A stretch of DNA of 64,000 nt from Candidatus Riflebacteria bacterium HGW-Riflebacteria-1 (lineage in GTDB: Bacteria > Muiribacteriota > Ozemobacteria > Ozemobacterales > Ozemobacteraceae). Below the pieces are notes generated by a model. The model ran no database searches, had not been told where the DNA came from, and saw only the letters and a program-made list of their open reading frames with translations. The stretch is from assembly GCA_002839445.1 (NCBI GenBank), contig PGYB01000001.1:193578-257577 (forward strand), read 5' to 3'. The position numbers and the translations under genes were made by a program. This document shows positions 1-8,408 of this stretch, in pieces; positions within the stretch are counted from its first letter, which is position 1; each line of letters begins with the position of its first letter.

Positions 1-1
1 A

Positions 2-547
2 ATACTCATTGTTCTCAGCTTTGTTCGGCGTGCACTGGGAACGCAACAAGAGCCGAGCAACCAGATTATCATCGGACTTGCTCTGTTCATAACGTTTTTT
101 ACGATGTCGCCAGTCATTGATCAGGTATATCAGAAAAGTTTCGTGCCATACATCAATCGTGACATCAACTATGTTGAAGCCTACAATCAGGCAATTTACC
201 CTATTCGCGAGTTCATGTTCAGACACACACGAAAAACCGACCTGGCATTGTTTGCCGGCATGGAAGGTGGTGCCAAGCCACAGACCAAAGAAGACTTCAG
301 CACACTCGCGCTGATCCCTGCATTCTTAACCAGTGAATTGCGCACAGCCTTTCAGATGGGAGTCGTCATTTACCTGCCATTCCTGGTCATAGACATGATC
401 GTCGCCAGTCTTTTGATGTCAATGGGCATGATGATGCTGCCGCCGGTAATGATTTCGCTGCCTTTCAAAATACTTTTGTTTGTAATGGTTGACGGCTGGA
501 ACCTGGTTATCAGATCGATAGTATTGAGTTTTGGCGGCAACGCATGA
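2..547 (+). CDS. fliP: Flagellar export gate protein FliP (5' truncated)
   Basis: C-terminal three quarters of FliP; the 5' end lies outside the window and the frame is open from base 2. FliP forms, with FliQ and FliR, the inner-membrane export gate of the flagellar type III secretion system. The visible part begins with a segment typical of the family (arginine-rich turn, GTQQ-P-SNQ, then a hydrophobic helix ending in MSPVID), followed by the large periplasmic loop and two C-terminal hydrophobic helices ending near residue 180 of the fragment. The internal ATG at 104 lies inside the conserved helix and is not a real start. The stop codon overlaps the fliQ start (ATGA), so the two are translationally coupled. 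Identification is secure. Confidence 0.95.
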   Translation: MLIVLSFVRRALGTQQEPSNQIIIGLALFITFFTMSPVIDQVYQKSFVPYINRDINYVEAYNQAIYPIREFMFRHTRKTDLALFAGMEGGAKPQTKEDFSTLALIPAFLTSELRTAFQMGVVIYLPFLVIDMIVASLLMSMGMMMLPPVMISLPFKILLFVMVDGWNLVIRSIVLSFGGNA

Positions 548-813
548 CCGAATACACTCTTTACCAGCTGTTTAAAGAAACATTTATGCTGTCTCTGGTT
601 TTGTCGGCGCCGATTTTGCTGCTTGGGATGATTATCGGGGTTATGGTAAGTATTTTTCAAACCGCAACCTCGATTCAGGAACAGAGTCTGACGTTTATCC
701 CAAAGCTTTTGATCACAGGCCTGGCCATGATCTGGCTTGCCCCCTGGATGTTGACCCAGCTGATGCAGTTTGCCATCAAGCTGCTGGGACAGCTGCAGAC
801 CTTTGCGCGCTAG
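544..813 (+). CDS. fliQ: Flagellar export gate protein FliQ
   Basis: 89 aa, the usual FliQ length, with two hydrophobic helices (about residues 14-40 and 53-75) separated by a short polar loop containing the family-typical Q-TATSIQEQ-L-F-PK stretch. It is a structural subunit of the FliPQR export gate in the inner membrane. It sits in the canonical order between fliP and fliR; its start overlaps the fliP stop by 4 nt, and fliR follows after 12 nt. Confidence 0.96.
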   Translation: MTEYTLYQLFKETFMLSLVLSAPILLLGMIIGVMVSIFQTATSIQEQSLTFIPKLLITGLAMIWLAPWMLTQLMQFAIKLLGQLQTFAR

Positions 814-825
814 GCAAGGCGAATC

Positions 826-1602
826 ATGACCGAAGCCGCGTTTCTCAATGCCGTCGGCATTTTTCTGATCAGTCTCGTCCGCTTCAGCGGCTTTTTTCTG
901 AACATCCCGGTTTACTCTGAAGCTATTGTTCCGATGCAGGTTAAAGCCGGACTGTCGGCGCTATGCGCCCTGATAATTCTTCCACACCTGATTCTTACTC
1001 AGACATTACCTGAACTTTCGGCGATTGAATACGGCCTGATGATTCTCAAAGAGCTTGTCCTCGGCTATTCGCTGGGCTATGTGGTGTTGATATTTGTCAG
1101 TTCTCTACGCCTCGGCGGGCAGATAATTGGTATGCAGGTCGGGTTTTCCTTCGTTCAGGTTGCTGACCCAACTTCAGGCCAAGGGCTGGGCATTGTTTCT
1201 GAATTTTTTCAGCTCGCCGGCACCCTTACCTTTCTTTTTCTGGGCGGGCATCTGGCGGTTCTTCAGGCATTTTTTCACAGTTTTGAAATGGTATCGCTGG
1301 CTGGCATGCACCTGAATGGCAGCATTGTCGAAGAAATAGTACTTTACAGCCGCATGATTTTTGTCTGCGGCCTGCAGATAGCCATGCCAATAATCGCGGT
1401 AATTCTGGTTGGCGACGTGGCACTTGGCATAATTGCCCGCACCGTTCCCAAAATGAACATTTTCCAGGTCGGTTTTTCTTTAAAAATTATCGGTGGCCTG
1501 GCAATGCTGATAATCCTGATGCCCTTTCTCGGCGACATTATAAAAAATCTTATCGGACTGAGCATGAACCAGATCAACCTGCTGCTCAGCAAGATGGGCT
1601 GA
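826..1602 (+). CDS. fliR: Flagellar export gate protein FliR
   Basis: 258 aa, normal for FliR, with at least six hydrophobic segments along its length. Together with FliP and FliQ it forms the helical export gate through which rod, hook and filament subunits pass. Motifs seen: an N-terminal segment with RxSGFF, a central GxQIGMQVGF stretch, and the C-terminal region with ALGIIARTVPKMNIFQVGF, which is strongly conserved in FliR/SctT proteins. The flhB start lies 3 nt after the stop codon. Confidence 0.96.
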   Translation: MTEAAFLNAVGIFLISLVRFSGFFLNIPVYSEAIVPMQVKAGLSALCALIILPHLILTQTLPELSAIEYGLMILKELVLGYSLGYVVLIFVSSLRLGGQIIGMQVGFSFVQVADPTSGQGLGIVSEFFQLAGTLTFLFLGGHLAVLQAFFHSFEMVSLAGMHLNGSIVEEIVLYSRMIFVCGLQIAMPIIAVILVGDVALGIIARTVPKMNIFQVGFSLKIIGGLAMLIILMPFLGDIIKNLIGLSMNQINLLLSKMG

Positions 1603-1604
1603 GC

Positions 1605-2765
1605 ATGAATACAGGCTTGCAGGCGTATTCTGACTCAGACCTGACTAAAACAGCTGTATTGACTACGCTCAGCCTTATCGATCGCGACTTTGACCTGCAG
1701 CTGTTTGCCGGCGAAAAAACTGAACCGGCAACCGAAAAACGCAGACAGGAAGCCGTTGATCGCGGCAACATCGCGAAGTCTCAGGATCTCAGCTCGGTTA
1801 TTGTTCTGCTGACCGGTTTTCTGATGCTCAGATTCTACGGTCCACAACTGTTCGGAATGTGCGGCGAATACATGCGCTACATCTTTTCTCAAGCAATCTT
1901 TACCAACCTGACCCTGCCCGACACCCTGATTCTGTTGAACCAGTTCATAATCATCATATTACGCATCATGACCCCGTTCATGTTCGCGATAATGCTCGGC
2001 TCAATCGCCTCAAACCTTATTCAAACCGGCTTTTTGTTCAGATTTGACCCGTTGATGCCAGATATCGAGCGATTAAACCCGATCTCAGGCATACAGAATA
2101 TCTTTTCATGGAAAATGGTCGCCGAGCTGGTCAAGTCTATCCTTAAAATCCTCATTGTTAGTTACATACCCTATTCAACCATTCGCGAAAACATTCCGAT
2201 GCTGGTCAGATTCATACAGCTCGATCCTGTTCCTGCAATTATAATACTGCTCAAAACCGCCTTTGCCATGTCAATCAAGATAATTCTGATACTTCTGTTT
2301 CTGGCTCTTGCCGACTGGGCCTTTCAGATATGGCGCCATGAAGAGAATATAAAGATGTCAAAAGACGAAATCAAAGAAGAATACAAACAACGCGAAGGTG
2401 ACCCGCGGGTAAAGCAGAAGATTCGCGAAAAACAGCGCCAGGCATCGACAAGGCGCATGATGGAAGAAGTGCCAAAGGCAACCGTTGTCGTAACCAACCC
2501 GACCCACATTGCCTGTGCCCTGCGCTATAATCCAGACAATGACAATGCACCAGTCCTGGTTGCCATGGGCACAGGATTGATCGCCAGAAAAATCAAAGAA
2601 ATTGCTGCTGAAAATAATGTTCCCATAATAGAAAACAAACCTCTTGCAAGACAGCTTCATAAAATGTTAGAAGTAGGGGACGAGATACCCTCTGACCTCT
2701 ACAATGCGGTGGTCGAAATTCTGGCCCAGGTTTATCGTATGAAAAATCGAACTGCCAGTGCATAA
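1605..2765 (+). CDS. flhB: Flagellar export switch protein FlhB
   Basis: 386 aa. FlhB is the substrate-specificity switch of the flagellar secretion system. The first 30 residues are an unusual extension; the family start is then seen as a DLQLFAGEKTEPAT-like stretch. Four hydrophobic segments follow, then a charged linker and the cytoplasmic domain with the autocleavage motif N298-P-T-H301. Cleavage between Asn and Pro is known for the family and is expected here. The start is 3 nt after the fliR stop. The DLQ-FAGEKTE style resembles Firmicutes and Thermotogae FlhB more than enterobacterial FlhB. Confidence 0.96.
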   Translation: MNTGLQAYSDSDLTKTAVLTTLSLIDRDFDLQLFAGEKTEPATEKRRQEAVDRGNIAKSQDLSSVIVLLTGFLMLRFYGPQLFGMCGEYMRYIFSQAIFTNLTLPDTLILLNQFIIIILRIMTPFMFAIMLGSIASNLIQTGFLFRFDPLMPDIERLNPISGIQNIFSWKMVAELVKSILKILIVSYIPYSTIRENIPMLVRFIQLDPVPAIIILLKTAFAMSIKIILILLFLALADWAFQIWRHEENIKMSKDEIKEEYKQREGDPRVKQKIREKQRQASTRRMMEEVPKATVVVTNPTHIACALRYNPDNDNAPVLVAMGTGLIARKIKEIAAENNVPIIENKPLARQLHKMLEVGDEIPSDLYNAVVEILAQVYRMKNRTASA

Positions 2766-2817
2766 GCCGTATCAGCTTTAAGGGCGTATCCGAGCATCAA
2801 CTGACACGGAGGGCAGC

Positions 2818-4908
2818 TTGGCAGACAGCGTTTCTGGCGGCATAAACCAAATACCATTTGCTGATCTGCTCAAGAGCAAAGACATTATCTTTGCATTTGG
2901 CGTAGTTCTCATCGTCATTATGATGGTAGTGCCGCTGCCATCGTTTCTGCTGAACATATTCCTGACGCTTAATATCGCGCTGGCCCTGATTATTCTGCTG
3001 GTTTCCATTTATAACAAAGAAGCTCTTGAATTCTCGGCATTTCCAAGCCTGTTGCTGATTGCCACATTGTTCAGACTTTCTCTCAATGTCAGCTCGACAC
3101 GAATTATTCTCTCTGGACGCGGTGCAACAATCGATATCATAAAATCGTTCGGCAACTTTGTTGTCGGGGGAAATTACGTCGTCGGTATTGTAGTGTTCCT
3201 TATTCTGGTTCTCATTCAATTTATTGTAATCACCAAAGGTGCTGAGCGCGTTGCCGAAGTGGCCGCCAGATTTACTCTTGACGCAATGCCGATCAAAGGG
3301 ATGGCAATCGATGCCGATCTGAATGCCGGAGCCATTGACCAGGAAGAAGCGACCAAGCGCCGCCTCACACTCAAACGCGAAGCTGATTTTTACGGTTCCA
3401 TGGACGGTGCGAGTAAATTCGTTAAAAACGATGCGATAGCAGGCATCATTATTACCATCGTCAACCTCCTCGGCGGCCTGGTAATCGGCGTTTTTCAGCG
3501 CGGCGAATCTGCCATGGACGCTCTGCAGGCCTATGCACTGTTCACCGTGGGCGATGGCCTGGTCACACAGATTCCCGCTCTTTTGATCGCTACCGCTACA
3601 GGTATCGTCGTGACCCGCGCCAGCTCAGATTCAAGCCTCGGCCAGGAAGTCAGCGACCAGTTGCTTTCCAATCCGCGCGTTCTTGGCATTGGCTCTGGTC
3701 TTCTCGGCTTTCTTGGCATGATTCCAGGCTTACCCAAGTTCAGCTTCATCTTTCTTTCAATAATTTTCGGGATTCTTGCTTACGTCGCCCACAAAACAGA
3801 TGCCGAACTTGAGCAAAAAGCCATAGACAGCAAGATCGCCGAAGAAGAAACCTCAAAAACCGGCCCTGAAGACGTATCTTCACTGCTTTCGGTCGACCCA
3901 CTCGAGCTTGAGATTGGCTACAACCTCATTCCGCTCGTTGACACAAATCAGGGCGGCGACCTGCTTAACCGCATCACGCTTATAAGACGCCAGATCGCCA
4001 TTGATCTTGGCCTGGTTGTGCCACCGATTCGTATTCGCGACAACATTCAGCTGCATCCTTCAACCTATTGTTTCAAAATCAAGGGCGTTGAGTTTGCAGC
4101 GTACGAGATCCTGCCTGATCAGTTTCTGGCAATGGATTCAGGCAACGCGACCAGCAAGGTAGACGGAATCCCGGTTGAAGAACCAGCTTTCGGCCTGCCA
4201 GCAGTATGGATAGAGAGCTCAAAGCGTGACCGCGCCGAGATGGCCGGTTACACGGTGGTAGATCCATCAACTGTAGTGGCAACACATCTGACCGAAATTA
4301 TCCGTAAAAACGCTCACGAGATACTGGGCCGCCAGGAACTGCAACAGCTGCTTGACAACGTAAATGAAACCTATCCGCTGGTGCTGAAAGAAGTCGTGCC
4401 AGACGTAGTCACACATTCAACGCTGCTCAAGATCCTGCAGAACCTGCTCAAAGAGAATGTTTCGATTCGCCACATTGTAAACATTCTCGAAGCTTTGGCT
4501 GACTGCAAAGGCATCAATGAGGTAGACACCCTTACAGAAATCGCACGTCAGGCGCTGTCAAGACACATCTGCAAACCACTGCTCGACGATACCGCTACTC
4601 TCAAAGTCATATCGCTCAATCCTCAGCTTGAGCAGATGCTCGGCAATGCTTTACAAAAAATCGACGGTTCAGTGCAACTGGCGATTGATCCGACTTCAGC
4701 ACAACGCCTGCTGGAAAGCATCAGAACAAAAATCGATGCGGTCATGCAGGAGGGTATCGCACCGATAATTCTTTGCAGTTCGGCTCTCAGACTCAGTATC
4801 AAACGCCTTACCGAGCGTATAGCACCCCGTCTAACCGTATTGTCATACCAGGAAATCCCCACCACCATCAAGCTTGAATCAGTCGGCCTGATATCTCTGC
4901 AGGGCTGA
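2818..4908 (+). CDS. flhA: Flagellar export protein FlhA
   Basis: 696 aa, the usual length. The N-terminal half has about eight membrane helices; the FHIPEP signature is seen around residues 150-175 (RFTLDAMP, then MAIDADLNAG). The C-terminal half is the soluble docking domain for export chaperones. The start codon is TTG at 2818, supported by GGAGGG at 2808-2813 and by the absence of a better start. FlhA acts as an ion-driven export engine around the FliPQR gate. It follows flhB after 52 nt and precedes the flagellar-placement genes. Confidence 0.95.
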   Translation: MADSVSGGINQIPFADLLKSKDIIFAFGVVLIVIMMVVPLPSFLLNIFLTLNIALALIILLVSIYNKEALEFSAFPSLLLIATLFRLSLNVSSTRIILSGRGATIDIIKSFGNFVVGGNYVVGIVVFLILVLIQFIVITKGAERVAEVAARFTLDAMPIKGMAIDADLNAGAIDQEEATKRRLTLKREADFYGSMDGASKFVKNDAIAGIIITIVNLLGGLVIGVFQRGESAMDALQAYALFTVGDGLVTQIPALLIATATGIVVTRASSDSSLGQEVSDQLLSNPRVLGIGSGLLGFLGMIPGLPKFSFIFLSIIFGILAYVAHKTDAELEQKAIDSKIAEEETSKTGPEDVSSLLSVDPLELEIGYNLIPLVDTNQGGDLLNRITLIRRQIAIDLGLVVPPIRIRDNIQLHPSTYCFKIKGVEFAAYEILPDQFLAMDSGNATSKVDGIPVEEPAFGLPAVWIESSKRDRAEMAGYTVVDPSTVVATHLTEIIRKNAHEILGRQELQQLLDNVNETYPLVLKEVVPDVVTHSTLLKILQNLLKENVSIRHIVNILEALADCKGINEVDTLTEIARQALSRHICKPLLDDTATLKVISLNPQLEQMLGNALQKIDGSVQLAIDPTSAQRLLESIRTKIDAVMQEGIAPIILCSSALRLSIKRLTERIAPRLTVLSYQEIPTTIKLESVGLISLQG

Positions 4909-4928
4909 AGATGAGCACCTAAACACTT

Positions 4929-5768
4929 ATGAATGACCAGGCAACCACACTCCGCAAATTAAAAAGACTGGTCGACCAGTCTTGCCCGCCGGCTCCGATA
5001 AATGGTGAGACCTTTTTGTCTCAGATTATCAGGCCTTCTCCGTTCGCAACTGTGACTCTGATCATACCCGATATCGCTGACGCGACGTTCCCCCCGGTGA
5101 GCAGCTGGATTTCTGGCCTGATGCAATATTCACCGCGATCATGCTTCTGGGACCAGGCAGCCATGATCGACCCCGACACTCTGCCGCTGACACAGGTCAG
5201 ACTGCGCTACCCGGTTCCAATTAGAATTGAGGCCGGGCTTACTCCTCTGACGATAATGCCGTATCAGCCAGACTTCAGCAGCCTGGTCGACAAGCCCGAA
5301 AATTTGCGCATTGACTTTTTACGTCATCTCATCCGAAGCCTTAAAAGCTCTTCTGAAGTATGGATAAGCATCAACGCCCGCGACGTTAAAAAGTATCAAA
5401 CCATTCTGCACGCCTCTGATGCGGTCTGCGTCATGGTGCCGCAGCATCCTGACGCGCTTTTCAAATGCTATGAGATTGTCAAATCCATACACCTCTCCGG
5501 ATATTTTTCGCCGATTGGCCTTCTTGACTTCACCCAGGAGAAAGCCGCACCAATGGAGAGTTCCAGCAGCAAAATAAAAATAGTTGCTAAACAGTTTTTG
5601 GCGCTTGACCTGGTAGCCTCAGGGATGGTACTTTCTAACTGCACTTATATCCCACCAGAAACAGACGCCGGACTCCGCGGCCGAATTGCTGTCGTCGACG
5701 AAGGTTCAAGGGATTTTCTCTACTGCCTGAGCGAGAACCTGATTTATCTTATCCCAGGAACATTTTAA
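4929..5768 (+). CDS. FlhG-like protein without P-loop, with DQAxxLR motif
   Basis: 279 aa, not a recognised standard flagellar gene. Residues 3-9 read DQATTLR, matching the DQAxxLR helix that in known FlhG proteins activates the FlhF GTPase. The rest resembles a worn MinD/FlhG fold. The stretch from about residue 150 (SSEVWISIN, then ASDAVCVMVPQHPDALFKCYEIVKSI) lines up by eye with the FlhG segment AADQIIVISTTEPTSLADAYGIIKII in the next gene, but the Walker A lysine motif is absent. It lies between flhA and flhG, 3 nt before flhG, so it is almost surely in the flagellar operon. Inferred role: non-ATPase partner that delivers the FlhF-activating helix. Assignment rests on motif reading only. 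Confidence 0.7.
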   Translation: MNDQATTLRKLKRLVDQSCPPAPINGETFLSQIIRPSPFATVTLIIPDIADATFPPVSSWISGLMQYSPRSCFWDQAAMIDPDTLPLTQVRLRYPVPIRIEAGLTPLTIMPYQPDFSSLVDKPENLRIDFLRHLIRSLKSSSEVWISINARDVKKYQTILHASDAVCVMVPQHPDALFKCYEIVKSIHLSGYFSPIGLLDFTQEKAAPMESSSSKIKIVAKQFLALDLVASGMVLSNCTYIPPETDAGLRGRIAVVDEGSRDFLYCLSENLIYLIPGTF

Positions 5769-5771
5769 ACA

Positions 5772-6707
5772 ATGACTGAACCTGTAATCAAGCCGATTGA
5801 AGCTATTATCGCGGAAACGCGCAAACAGATTCAGCCGTATGTATTCAAACGCCTCGAAGCCCGCACCCCACGCAAAGCCGGCGAAAAGATCGCACGCACC
5901 ATAACCGTCACTTCTGGCAAAGGAGGAGTCGGCAAAACCAGCCTGGTAGCCAACATAGCTATCTGCCTCGCCCAGTCAGGCCAGCGCGTTATCATTCTTG
6001 ATGCCGATCTTGGACTGGCCAACATCGACGTGGTTTTTGGCATCAGGCCGCGCTACAACCTCATGGATGTAGTTAATGGCGACATGAACATTGACGAAAT
6101 CATGATCCAGGGCCCGAGTGGCATTCAAATTATTGCCGGCGGTTCAGGGGTTTCAGAGCTGGCACAGCTCGACCAGGAAAAATCCCAGAAGCTTTTCAAC
6201 CAGCTGCGCTTTCTCGAAGACAAAACTGATTTTCTGCTCATAGACACTGGCGCTGGCATCAGCGACAGCGTGATATCTTTCTGCCATGCTGCCGACCAGA
6301 TTATCGTGATAAGCACCACTGAACCAACATCTCTGGCAGACGCATACGGAATTATCAAAATCATCAGCGGGAAAAGGCCTGACAGCCATGTATCGTTGCT
6401 GGTAAACCGCGTCGACGAAGAATCCGAGGGCGTCCAGGTGCACGAGCGCGTTGCACGCGTAGCTGCCGAATTTTTGCATTTCCCGGTGCACCATCTCGGC
6501 ACCCTGCCCCAAGATCGCAATATGCACCTGGCAGTTCGCCAGCAGACCCCGCTCATGTTGTTTTCACCCATGTCGCCAGCGGCGACGGGCATCCGAAAAA
6601 TTGTATCACAGTCTTTTCATGAAATACCTGAAACGGTAAGTCGTGATGGCATCGAAGGATTTTTTACCAGACTGACCAGATTCTTCAAAGGAGGTTCAAC
6701 GCAGTAG
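5772..6707 (+). CDS. flhG: Flagellum number regulator FlhG (MinD-like ATPase)
   Basis: 311 aa MinD/ParA-family ATPase. The deviant Walker A motif SGKGGVGKTS is at residues 48-57; the switch region DADLGLANIDVVFG and the Walker B stretch FLLIDTGAGISD follow. FlhG controls flagellar number and acts with FlhF. The 46 residues before the P-loop do not contain the DQAxxLR FlhF-activating motif usually found at the FlhG N-terminus; that motif occurs in the preceding gene. A C-terminal amphipathic stretch (FFTRLTRFFKGG) could be the membrane-targeting helix. A strong AAGGAGGT sequence just before the stop serves the next gene. Confidence 0.93.
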   Translation: MTEPVIKPIEAIIAETRKQIQPYVFKRLEARTPRKAGEKIARTITVTSGKGGVGKTSLVANIAICLAQSGQRVIILDADLGLANIDVVFGIRPRYNLMDVVNGDMNIDEIMIQGPSGIQIIAGGSGVSELAQLDQEKSQKLFNQLRFLEDKTDFLLIDTGAGISDSVISFCHAADQIIVISTTEPTSLADAYGIIKIISGKRPDSHVSLLVNRVDEESEGVQVHERVARVAAEFLHFPVHHLGTLPQDRNMHLAVRQQTPLMLFSPMSPAATGIRKIVSQSFHEIPETVSRDGIEGFFTRLTRFFKGGSTQ

Positions 6708-8282
6708 ATGAGCTACCAACAATACGAAAAACTGCTTGGCGAAACCTTTTTTGAAGCGAACCTGAAAGCCGAAAACAAATACGGCAAAGGTAATTTTGAG
6801 GTATTGACATCAAAGCGGGTAAAACACCCGATCTATCTTGGCCTGGGCACAAAAGAGCTGGTAGAACTGACGATCGGAATACTCGATCACAAGGTGCCAG
6901 TTCGCCCGCCCGCCGGAGCACCCTCCCGGCCTCTGCCTTCAGTAGAAATAAGCGCGCCCAGAACTATTTTTTCGAGTCCGGCTGGCAACGAAAGTCCCAC
7001 TGTCCGCACAACAGCACCGTCACCAGCGGCGCTCCCGCCACGCACCGCGGCATCTACGGTCAGCACTGCTGACAATCAGATGTCCAGGCCATACACTCCT
7101 GGCATCAAGGCTTACACCTCGCAAAAATCTGTTCATGACATGCGACCTGTCCACGGACTGAGATCAATTCAGGAAGGTGACGAAGATCCGCGGCCGCAAA
7201 AAGTCAATGATGCAGGCCTTGAACCTCACCAGATTCAGGATCTGTTATCAGAAATTCTGGCTGTAAAAGACGAAAGATATCGTCGCGAAAAGATGCTGCC
7301 AAAACCGGAAAATCGCACCAGAAATAAAGTCGTTCAGCATGAACCTGCCAGTGACTCTTCGCCTGCAGAAATGCGAGATATTGTCACCGCCATGGAGTTA
7401 CGGGTAAACCAGATTTTTGCCATGTTGCAGAATCTGAACCGAGAATCTGGCGAAGTTCTCGAACGCAAGCTGCCAGACCTTCCGCAGGGGCTTTTTGAAG
7501 TCAAAAAAAATCTTCTGGCCATGGAAACGCCGCCGGAAATTGCGGATCAAGTCATTTTTGACCTGAAGGATTATCTACCATCAAGTGCTCTACGCTACCC
7601 GGAAGAAGCTATTCGCGCCACCTGCAGCTGGTTTGAAAAAAAATTGCGCTTTTCGCCAGAAATAGAATTCAAGCGGAAAAGCGGCCCAACCATTGTGGTA
7701 TTGATTGGTCCAACCGGAGTAGGCAAAACAACGACCATAGCTAAACTCGCGGCATCTTACGGATTGAGCCAGACCCACCAGCGATCAATCGCCCTGTTTA
7801 CACTCGACACGTTCAGAATTGGCGCTGCCAACCAGCTTCAGCAGTTTGCCGACATCATCGGCGCCGACATGGAGATACTCTACAAGCCAGAAGATATTGA
7901 CTCGGCCCTGCCACGCCATCAGGACAAAGATCTGATAATAGTCGACACAGCAGGCAGATGCCAGAAAGACACCGAAGAACTGTGCGAACTTAATTGCTTC
8001 ATCGAAAAGCTTCCATCGGCGTTAAAATATCTGGTACTTTCGGCTAACACAAAATACTCAGATATGATCGACACCATCCGTTGTTTTGGCCGGGTTGGTT
8101 TTGAGCATCTGATTTTTACCAAAATTGACGAGACCAACACATTCGGCCCGCTGCTGGCGGTTTTATTTAAAACCGGAAAATCACTCGCCTACATCACCAA
8201 TGGTCAGAAAGTGCCAGAAGACTTTCGCAAAGCCAGCTTTGACTTCTTTAATTCGCGCCTGTTCCCGGATGCCGAATTTTGA
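6708..8282 (+). CDS. flhF: Flagellar placement GTPase FlhF
   Basis: 524 aa, longer than most FlhF proteins. An N-terminal B domain (to about residue 60) is followed by a long proline- and serine-rich, probably disordered linker (about 65-200), an N helical domain, and the SRP-type GTPase domain with GPTGVGKTTT near residues 334-343, DTFRIGAANQL, and DTAGR near residue 415. FlhF marks the site of flagellum assembly. It starts directly after the flhG stop, with AAGGAGG about 12 nt upstream inside flhG. Gene order here is flhG then flhF, the reverse of the common flhF-flhG order. Confidence 0.94.
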   Translation: MSYQQYEKLLGETFFEANLKAENKYGKGNFEVLTSKRVKHPIYLGLGTKELVELTIGILDHKVPVRPPAGAPSRPLPSVEISAPRTIFSSPAGNESPTVRTTAPSPAALPPRTAASTVSTADNQMSRPYTPGIKAYTSQKSVHDMRPVHGLRSIQEGDEDPRPQKVNDAGLEPHQIQDLLSEILAVKDERYRREKMLPKPENRTRNKVVQHEPASDSSPAEMRDIVTAMELRVNQIFAMLQNLNRESGEVLERKLPDLPQGLFEVKKNLLAMETPPEIADQVIFDLKDYLPSSALRYPEEAIRATCSWFEKKLRFSPEIEFKRKSGPTIVVLIGPTGVGKTTTIAKLAASYGLSQTHQRSIALFTLDTFRIGAANQLQQFADIIGADMEILYKPEDIDSALPRHQDKDLIIVDTAGRCQKDTEELCELNCFIEKLPSALKYLVLSANTKYSDMIDTIRCFGRVGFEHLIFTKIDETNTFGPLLAVLFKTGKSLAYITNGQKVPEDFRKASFDFFNSRLFPDAEF

Positions 8283-8349
8283 GGCATACCGATCACTCTA
8301 CTTCTGCGTGAATGCATATAATTAGTTTTTATTTTATACCGATTTACTG

Positions 8350-8355
8350 TATAAT
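8350..8355 (+). promoter_or_regulatory. Probable -10 box of the cheA transcript
   Basis: TATAAT, a perfect -10 hexamer, lies in an AT-rich 125-nt gap between flhF and cheA, about 54 nt before the cheA ATG. The -35 region is poor (T-rich at 8327-8332). It suggests that the chemotaxis genes can be transcribed separately from the flagellar operon. Confidence 0.5.
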
Positions 8356-8408
8356 ACTTAATCCATATGCAGCATGCTGACGAACAATGATATGAGCCGA
8401 GGCAATTG

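Noticed and set aside
117..314. 65-codon frame over fliP
   Set aside because: Out-of-frame shadow of the certain fliP gene.
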